35,437 nt of DNA from Chloroflexota bacterium (GTDB lineage: Bacteria; Chloroflexota; Limnocylindria; Limnocylindrales; CSP1-4): the NCBI GenBank assembly GCA_021812735.1, contig JAKAMV010000010.1, forward strand, positions 1 through 35,437, given 5' to 3'. Below are positions 31,300-35,437 of this stretch, one piece after another. The notes beneath the pieces are model-generated. The model made no database searches and was not told where the DNA came from. It saw only the letters and a list, made by a program, of their open reading frames with translations. The position numbers and the translations under genes are program-made. Numbering within the stretch: position 1 is the stretch's first letter; each line of letters begins with the position of its first letter.

Positions 31300-31407
31300 G
31301 AGGAGGTGTCGCGGTGCGGGTTGGGATCATCGTCCCTGCCCGAGCTGGCGAACAGCCTCGTCCAGTACAAGAGGAGGTGTCGCGGTGCGGGTTGGGATCA
31401 TCGTCCC
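31300..31407 (+). repeat. 37-bp perfect direct repeat duplicating a gene start
   Basis: Copies at 31300-31336 and 31371-31407 are identical over 37 bp, separated by 34 bp. Each contains an AGGAGG ribosome site and the GTG plus first seven codons (M-R-V-G-I-I-V) of the oxidoreductase. The offset of 71 bp is not a multiple of three, so the first copy opens a different frame that runs 89 codons to 31583. Confidence 0.9.
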
Positions 31408-32272
31408 GCAGGGCTGGACCGGCGAGTACGACGGCTGGGACCCGTCGCGGGCCTGGGCACGCACCGTTGCGGTCGCACAGGAGGCGGATGCGCTCGGCTT
31501 CGACTCGATCTGGCTGTTCGACCACGTCGAGACGGAGCCCGTGCCCACAGACGAGATCACCTTCGAGCCGTTCGTCGGCCTGACGGCCCTCGCGGCGGAG
31601 ACCGCACGCGTGCGTCTCGGGCACCTGGTGCTGTGCGCCGGCTACCGGAACCCGGCGCTGGTGGCCAAGATGATCGCGACGCTCGACGTGGTGTCGGGCG
31701 GCCGGGCGGAGCTGGGCCTCGGCGCCGGCTGGAAGCAGGACGAGTTCGTGGCCTACGGCTGGGGCTTCCCGCCCCTCCGCGAGCGGATGGCCGGGCTCGA
31801 GGACGCCCTCGAGATCGCCAACCGGATGCTGGGCCCGGATCGCGCGACCTACGTCGGCCCAACCGCCCGTGTGGAGGATGCGATCAACGTGCCCCGCGGC
31901 CTGCAGCAGCCGCGGGTGCCGATCCTGGTGGGCGGCAACGGCCCGAACCGGACGTGGCGGCTGGCGGCGCGCCTCGCCGACGAGCTGAACCTCGACTGGT
32001 TCACGCCCGCCGAGGTCGTCGAGGCGCGCCCGGTCATCGAGTCGCGCTGCGACGAGGTCGGCCGATCGCCGAGGACCCTGCGTCTGTCGGTGAACATCGG
32101 GCGGCCGCACTCGGAGCCCGAGGGCCGGCCGCGGGTGGACCTGCTGCGCGCCTACGCGGAAGCGGGCGTGGACCGCGTCATGACGCTGCTCCGGGCCTCG
32201 GCGGCCGACGAGGGCGCGCTGGAGCGGTTCGCGGACGACTGCGCCAGGGCGGGCTGCGAGCTCGACAGCTGA
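31385..32272 (+). CDS. LLM class F420-dependent oxidoreductase
   Basis: 295 residues, a TIM-barrel luciferase-like protein: 'MRVGIIVPQGWTGEYDGWDP', 'VAVAQEADALGFDSIWLFDHVE', 'RVRLGHLVLCAGYRNPALVAKM', 'GGRAELGLGAGWKQDEFVAYGW', 'RVPILVGGNGPNRTWRLAARLADELNL' (split). It probably uses F420; substrate unknown. It is a distant paralogue of the protein at 1142-2104. Start is the GTG at 31385 in the second copy of a 37-bp direct repeat; an identical ribosome site and GTG stand 71 nt upstream but out of frame. It follows the ACT-domain gene by about 160 nt. A short hairpin comes directly after the stop. Confidence 0.92.
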   Translation: MRVGIIVPQGWTGEYDGWDPSRAWARTVAVAQEADALGFDSIWLFDHVETEPVPTDEITFEPFVGLTALAAETARVRLGHLVLCAGYRNPALVAKMIATLDVVSGGRAELGLGAGWKQDEFVAYGWGFPPLRERMAGLEDALEIANRMLGPDRATYVGPTARVEDAINVPRGLQQPRVPILVGGNGPNRTWRLAARLADELNLDWFTPAEVVEARPVIESRCDEVGRSPRTLRLSVNIGRPHSEPEGRPRVDLLRAYAEAGVDRVMTLLRASAADEGALERFADDCARAGCELDS

Positions 32273-32297
32273 GGAGCGCCCGGCGGCCCCGCGCTCC
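32273..32297 (+). terminator. Hairpin directly after the second oxidoreductase
   Basis: GGAGCGC (32273-32279) and GCGCTCC (32291-32297), 7 bp perfect, 11-nt loop, no T-run. The rest of the gap to 32420 is GC-rich without a visible gene. Confidence 0.4.
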
Positions 32298-32420
32298 GAA
32301 TCACCGCCGCCGGGAGCGGCATGCCGTGCCAGTGGGGCCGCGCCGCGGGCGGGGCCGCGCTCCGGCGATGATGGGGCCAGCGCCGGCCCGACGGCGACGC
32401 CGGGCCGGCCGACCGTGCGC

Positions 32421-32660
32421 TCACGCCGCGACGGCGACCGCGTCAGGCTCGGGGAGGTCCACCAGGCGACGCCGCTCGTGGGTCAGGTCGCGCAGGAAGT
32501 GGGCCACGTTGGCGGGCAGCCGTGAGGGCGCCGCGAACGTCGGGCACTCGAGCCACATGGCGCCGTCGTGCGCGTTCAGGCTCAGCTGGGTTCCGCAGCT
32601 GCAGAAGGCGGGTCGCCGAAGGGCGTCCTCAACCGCGACAAGGATGGAGTCGTCGTGCAT
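32421..32660 (-). CDS. Small Cys-containing protein, conserved-looking, unknown function
   Basis: 79 residues: 'MHDDSILVAVEDALRRPAFC' then 'SCGTQLSLNAHDGAMWLECP', 'SRLPANVAHFLRDLTHERRR' and an acidic end. Cys20, Cys22 and Cys39 with His31 (C-x-C ... H ... C) could hold one zinc ion, like a short zinc ribbon. 'HDGAMWLEC' looks like a conserved core and is reminiscent of short Chloroflexota proteins I have no name for. The ATG at 32660 is supported by GGGAGGT 7 nt upstream. It lies alone on the minus strand between plus-strand genes. No enzymatic motif is visible. Confidence 0.7.
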   Translation of the reverse strand: MHDDSILVAVEDALRRPAFCSCGTQLSLNAHDGAMWLECPTFAAPSRLPANVAHFLRDLTHERRRLVDLPEPDAVAVAA

Positions 32661-32908
32661 GGCACGGACCTCCCACCCTGGATCCTGCGCCGGTGCCCTG
32701 CGTGTGGCGGGGCGAGGTCGCACTCCCAGAGCATTCGCCGTGGCCCAACCAGTGTGCGCCGAGGCGCCGGATCCACGGCCCGGCCGACCGTGCGCCCCTT
32801 GGCGCCTTGGTCGTCGACCGTGGCTGAATCATCGGCGGCGGACCCCGTGGGGCACAAGGCCGTCCTGGGCACCGGCTGGGTTGCGGTTCGGAACGGGGCC
32901 CGGTCCGC
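32661..32908. other. Gap without recognisable gene
   Basis: About 250 nt between the small Cys gene and the next open frame. The phrase GGCGAGGTCGCAC occurs at about 32710 and again at about 32973, hinting at an old duplication. Several overlapping open frames exist on both strands but none has start signals or recognisable features. Confidence 0.4.
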
Positions 32909-33355
32909 GTGGCCCGCAGGATCGGGCCCTTGGTCAGGCTGGGCGGCTCGGTCGCCACCTCGCTCTGCATCGGGCGAGGTCGCACCTCACTTCGCATCGG
33001 GCAGGCCCTGCGTTCACACGGGGACACGAAGACAGGCTCCTGCGTCAGCGGCGGCCAGGTGCAGATGGTCATCGACTCGACGGTGTTCGACGAGACGAGC
33101 TTCAACGGCCGCACGGCCTGGAGGCGGCCAATGATGGTGTACTTCTCTGGGGAGGCAAGAGACCCGAACACCGACGTGCCCGGACTGGCCGGGTCCAAGT
33201 TCGACTGGAACACCATGAGCGCACAATTCGTGAGCAACAATGGGTGGAGTGACGTGTACGGGCACATCACGCTCTTCTCGCTGGTGACGAACTCCAGGTA
33301 CGCGACCGACGCCCCGGCGTGCGACCACGACCGGTCCTGGACGGCGCAGCCATGA
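32909..33355 (+). CDS. Hypothetical protein, lower-GC, upstream partner of a lipoprotein gene
   Basis: 148 codons from a GTG, but the first 45 or so look non-conserved and Arg-rich; the convincing part begins near 33040 ('GSCVSGGQVQMVIDSTVFDE') and continues 'MMVYFSGEARDPNTDVPGLA', 'WNTMSAQFVSNNGWSDVYGH', 'ITLFSLVTNSRYATDAPACDHD'. This stretch is visibly poorer in G+C and in G/C third positions than its neighbours. It is rich in Asn, Ser, Thr and aromatic residues and has two Cys, like an exported beta-rich domain, but no signal peptide is present, so the N-terminus may be lost or the start misplaced. Its stop overlaps the lipoprotein start as ATGA, which supports a real gene pair. No family recognised. 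Confidence 0.45.
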   Translation: MARRIGPLVRLGGSVATSLCIGRGRTSLRIGQALRSHGDTKTGSCVSGGQVQMVIDSTVFDETSFNGRTAWRRPMMVYFSGEARDPNTDVPGLAGSKFDWNTMSAQFVSNNGWSDVYGHITLFSLVTNSRYATDAPACDHDRSWTAQP

Positions 33356-33872
33356 GCCGCCTCCTATCTGCCGTGACGGCGTTGGCTGCCGCCGCGGCCC
33401 TGGCGGCGTGCTCGGGAGCTGGCGCGCCCGCGGTCGTCCAGGCGCCGGACGTGACGCTGCCGCAGGCCGTGCCGCTCGCTGTGTCGCGGACGGTCCCGAA
33501 CACTTTGGTGACCCTCGACCCGCCGGGGGTGACCGTCGCCGCTGCGGCGGCCGCAGGCGCGTCGAGCGCCGCCGCCTTCGCACTCTGCGGCAGCGGGTCG
33601 CGTACTGCGGCACGGGGGCGCCCGCCCGGGTCGAGCTGGCCCGCGTCACGGACCCCGCCTGGGGCGGCGCGAGCTCGACCGGCGGGGCGCTCCGGGCAGT
33701 GCTCGTGTGGGCCCTCACGTGGGCGGGCCAGGCCTGTCCGCCCCTGGAGGGCGCGCCCGGCGCATCGACCCCGAGCCCGGCGGCGGCGCAGCCGACGCGG
33801 GCCGCCGACTGCGAGCAGCTGACGCTGGTGGACGCGACGACCGGCGCCTACATCTACAGCCTGCAGTACTAG
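33352..33872 (+). pseudogene. Lipoprotein gene with a -1 frameshift
   Basis: Frame 1 starts at ATG 33352 with a clear lipoprotein signal peptide (n-region MSR, hydrophobic 'LLSAVTALAAAAALAAC', lipobox LAAC, Cys21) and continues '...SSAAAFALCGSG', after which it becomes Arg/Pro nonsense. The neighbouring frame from about 33596 gives a sensible end: 'VAYCGTGAPARVELARVTDP', 'LVWALTWAGQACPPLEGAP', 'CEQLTLVDATTGAYIYSLQY' and a stop at 33872. One extra G in the GGG run at 33595-33597 would fuse them into one protein of 173 residues. So there is either one missing base (assembly error), a recent inactivating mutation, or programmed shifting. The C-terminal 'VDATTGAYIYSLQY' resembles the ends of secreted beta proteins. 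Function unknown. Confidence 0.7.
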
Positions 33873-33907
33873 CCCGGAACGTCGACTGACGATCCGGCTG
33901 GGGGCCC

Positions 33908-33936
33908 GCCCGGCCCTGACGACTGCGGGGCCGGGC
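33908..33936 (+). terminator. 9-bp GC-rich hairpin after the lipoprotein gene
   Basis: GCCCGGCCC (33908-33916) and GGGCCGGGC (33928-33936), 11-nt loop, 35 nt after the stop codon, no T-run. It probably ends the two-gene lipoprotein unit. The remaining sequence to 34050 shows no gene. Confidence 0.5.
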
Positions 33937-34052
33937 CCACACGTCCCGAAGGAGCCCAGCGGCGGCGACATCGGCGCGGGCGATCGACAACTCGCCGGTG
34001 AGGGCCCGCGGGGCTGGAGTCGGCCGGAGACCCGGGCTGGCCGCTGCCCCTC

Positions 34053-34061
34053 TGCTATCGT
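34053..34061 (+). promoter_or_regulatory. Extended -10 (TGCTATCGT) before the tRNA-like sequence
   Basis: TGC-TATCGT is a good extended -10, about 10 nt before the tRNA-His-like sequence. It could be the old tRNA promoter and now drive the downstream membrane protein gene. No clear -35. Confidence 0.5.
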
Positions 34062-34071
34062 GTCGCCGCCG

Positions 34072-34145
34072 GGCGGGAGTAGCTTAGCCCGGCAGAGCGG
34101 CAGCCTGTGAAGACCCGGATCCTCGAACCGGAGCAGCGCCTGAAG
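34072..34145 (+). pseudogene. Degenerate tRNA-His-like sequence (5' half intact)
   Basis: The 5' half reads as a tRNA-His: G at -1, acceptor strand GCGGGAG (34073-34079), T8-A9, D-stem GCTT/GAGC with loop AGCCCGGCA, then an anticodon loop CTGTGAA with GTG at 34107-34109. The 3' half fails: the anticodon stem partner is GACCC instead of GCTGC, the T-loop-like CTCGAAC lacks a proper stem, and no strand complementary to the acceptor or CCA end follows. It is therefore a relic, a recombination scar at a tRNA, or a tRNA-like fold in the leader of the downstream gene. Confidence 0.6.
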
Positions 34146-34203
34146 GACTTGGCGAACTCCACGTTGCGCTGAAACCGGCCGCCAGGCGGGGGAGACCACG
34201 CAG

Positions 34204-34221
34204 ATGCGTCGTCGACTGTGA
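34204..34221 (+). CDS. Five-codon mini-ORF (MRRRL) overlapping the next start
   Basis: ATG-CGT-CGT-CGA-CTG-TGA, preceded by GGGGGAG about 10 nt upstream. Its stop overlaps the next gene's ATG as TGATG, and that gene has no ribosome site of its own. Three consecutive Arg codons could slow the ribosome. It is too short to judge by codon use; it may be chance. Confidence 0.3.
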   Translation: MRRRL

Positions 34222-34913
34222 TGGGACTCAGTGGTCGCGAGCGGGGCCGCCTCGTGGGCCTGCTGTTCCTGGCCGTCGTCATCGTGGCGGTCGGTCTGCT
34301 CATCGCCGGCTACGGCGTGGCGGTCGGCGTCGGGGCCCTCGTGGGCCTTGTGCTCGGGTTCGTCGCCGGGACGTTCGGGCTGCTGTGGCTCGGGCGTGGG
34401 TCCGGCCGCTCGATCACGTTCGGGGGCATGGCGTGGTCGTCCCTGTCCGAGGAGCCAGCCGCCGAGCTCATGGCGGAGGTGCGTGAGCTCGGCGAGCTGA
34501 GCGGCGTCGACACGGGCCCGCTCCTCTCGGTGCTGCCGGTGCTGGCGAGGGCCGAGGCAGGGGGCCTCGAGGCCGAGCTGGTCACGGTCGAGCTCCACGA
34601 GGCGGGCCTGTCGATGACGCTCGACGTCGCCAGCCGGCCCGGCACGGTGCCGCCGGCCTCCATGGCGCTCGTCTCGGTGGTCGACGACGCGGGGACGTCC
34701 TATCGCGCCGCGGCGCAGGGCCAGGGCGGCTCGCCGGGCCGGATGCGGTACGCTGTCACCGCGATCCCGGCGCCGCCGCCCAGGGCGACGCGGCTCGAGG
34801 TCACGGTCGAGCGGTTCCTCGACCCGTTCCCCGGCGGGCGCCGGCAGGCCACCGGCCCGTGGCGGTTCTCGGTCGTCCTGCCCGGGGGCGAGGGTCATCC
34901 TCGCCCCGCTTGA
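34221..34913 (+). CDS. Two-TM membrane protein with a C-terminal beta domain, unknown function
   Basis: About 230 residues. Two adjacent TM helices ('LVGLLFLAVVIVAVGLLIAG' and 'VAVGVGALVGLVLGFVAGTF') form an N-terminal hairpin, followed by a soluble part: a helical stretch ('EPAAELMAEVRELGELSGVD', 'LLSVLPVLARAEAGGLEAEL') and a beta-sandwich-like end ('ELHEAGLSMTLDVASRPGTV', 'GRMRYAVTAIPAPPPRATRL', 'VTVERFLDPFPGGRRQATGP'). No family is recognised. Both termini of the hairpin and the beta domain would be cytoplasmic. Start is ATG 34221 (an adjacent GTG at 34218 is possible). Its leader contains the tRNA-like sequence and the mini-ORF. Confidence 0.75.
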   Translation: MGLSGRERGRLVGLLFLAVVIVAVGLLIAGYGVAVGVGALVGLVLGFVAGTFGLLWLGRGSGRSITFGGMAWSSLSEEPAAELMAEVRELGELSGVDTGPLLSVLPVLARAEAGGLEAELVTVELHEAGLSMTLDVASRPGTVPPASMALVSVVDDAGTSYRAAAQGQGGSPGRMRYAVTAIPAPPPRATRLEVTVERFLDPFPGGRRQATGPWRFSVVLPGGEGHPRPA

Positions 34914-34917
34914 CCGT

Positions 34918-35150
34918 GCGGCGCCCACCATCGTCATCACCTCGGCCGCCGGGCCGCCGCGCCGAACGAGGTCCACGCACAGCTGTGGGCGGCCCGCGAG
35001 CCGCACGCCGTCGCGCTCGAAGCTGCCGTCGGGGACTCTGCCGTCCGAAGGCGGGATCAGGAGGACGTTCCCGCCCCGGGCGACCGGCGTGAGACCGAGG
35101 GCAACGTCCCAGGCGCGCGGCCGCTCGATCCGTCCTGGGTCTGCGGTCAG
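34918..35150 (-). pseudogene. AbiEi-type antitoxin C-terminal fragment (headless)
   Basis: Minus-strand open frame without any usable start: 'AWDVALGLTPVARGGNVLLI', then 'PPSDGRVPDGSFERDGVRLA' and 'GRPQLCVDLVRRGGPAAEVM'. This matches the C-terminal core of type IV AbiEi-family antitoxins (pattern N-V-x-L-L-x-P-x-D ... x-x-D-G-x-x-x-x-x-x-Q-L-x-x-D-L ... A-E). The N-terminal winged helix is absent: the fragment begins inside the stop region of the ABC transporter gene, and no in-frame stop ends it before it runs antisense into the membrane protein gene. It is probably a decayed gene. No AbiEii toxin is nearby. Confidence 0.5.
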
Positions 35151-35437
35151 GCCTCCCGTCCGGCCGCGTCCTCGACCGCGGGCAGCACGTGGGCCCGGTG
35201 CAGCGCCCAGCCGATCGCGGCTCCCGCGCCGACCGACGGCGGACCGGCCTGGCGCACGAGGAGCTCGCCCGCGGGCGTCTGGAGGCTCACGTCCGTGTGG
35301 CTGCCCCGGAACCGCGCGGCGAGCACGGTCGCCGGGAGCGGGCCGCCCAGCGACGCCCAGTCGGGGCGCACGAGGATCGCCGCGCCGGCGAGCACCGGGC
35401 CGTCGCCGGCGGCCCGCCCCGCGCCCGAGAGGCGCAC
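35147..35437 (-). CDS. ABC transporter ATP-binding protein, C-terminal TOBE part only
   Basis: The last 96 residues of a protein that continues past the right edge. 'GAAILVRPDWASLGGPLPAT' followed by 'VLAARFRGSHTDVSLQTPAG', 'ELLVRQAGPP' and 'IGWALHRAHVLPAVED' is the TOBE domain that follows the ATPase in Fe3+, spermidine/putrescine and sugar importers (V-R-P-E ... G-x-V-x-x-x-x-F-R-G-x-x-x-x-V-x-L). The ATPase motifs lie outside the window, so substrate class is undetermined. The stop TGA overlaps the start of the AbiEi-like fragment frame. Confidence 0.8.
   Translation of the reverse strand: MRLSGAGRAAGDGPVLAGAAILVRPDWASLGGPLPATVLAARFRGSHTDVSLQTPAGELLVRQAGPPSVGAGAAIGWALHRAHVLPAVEDAAGREA

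Noticed and set aside
31314..31583. 89-codon ORF from the first copy of the duplicated start
   Set aside because: After seven codons shared with the oxidoreductase it continues in the wrong frame as Arg/Ser-rich sequence, overlapping the real gene.
34072..34145. Functional tRNA-His gene
   Set aside because: The anticodon stem, T-arm and 3' acceptor strand do not pair, and no matching acceptor end follows, so only a relic or tRNA-like element is claimed.

Overview
This is a GC-rich (by eye roughly 70% G+C or more), gene-dense bacterial chromosome segment with little intergenic space and no transposase, integrase, rRNA gene or CRISPR array. The nickel superoxide dismutase with its maturation protease, two F420-type luciferase-like oxidoreductases, the serine/threonine kinase-phosphatase pair, a four-cysteine LysM protein and many leaderless promoters (TAnnnT 6-9 nt before ATG) suggest a high-GC Chloroflexota (Limnocylindria-like) or, less likely, an actinobacterium. 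This placement is inference from gene content only.

Layout. 1-2.1 kb: a drug-exporter MFS gene (cut by the left edge) behind its MarR regulator, divergent from an F420-type oxidoreductase. 2.2-3.4 kb: a peptidoglycan-binding protein with an eCIS-cargo-like N-terminal motif and nine 22-residue repeats. 3.5-6.6 kb: a SIS-domain sugar-phosphate protein, sodN-sodX, and a CYTH phosphatase-like protein. 6.7-11.3 kb (minus strand): tail-anchored Ser/Thr kinase, PP2C phosphatase, APC permease, and an atypical response regulator preceded by a 19-codon coupled ORF. 11.5-19.5 kb: LysM protein, NTF2-like protein, an amidohydrolase / 4-TM protein / lysA operon, a MarR gene divergent from a small ABM-like protein through overlapping promoters, and a DUF885 metallopeptidase.

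19.6-30.7 kb is an alpha-glucan (glycogen) block: a 1167-residue GH13 protein, a GntR regulator with a divergent 45-residue membrane peptide, a GH57 4-alpha-glucanotransferase-like enzyme and alpha-glucan phosphorylase in one operon, and divergent glycogen synthase. Together these would build and remodel glycogen (GlgA, GH57, GH13) and mobilise it (GlgP).

30.8-35.4 kb is a more irregular tail: an ACT-domain protein, a second F420-type oxidoreductase whose start region is duplicated as a 37-bp direct repeat, a small Cys protein, a lower-GC two-gene unit ending in a frameshifted lipoprotein, a degenerate tRNA-His-like sequence in the leader of a membrane protein gene, a headless AbiEi-antitoxin-like fragment, and the C-terminus of an ABC transporter ATPase at the right edge.

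The best candidates for new biology are the eCIS-motif repeat protein, the short ORFs coupled to the pseudo-receiver regulator and to the last membrane protein, the tRNA-like leader, and the GntR/small membrane peptide pair. No complete undescribed multi-gene defence or secretion system is visible.
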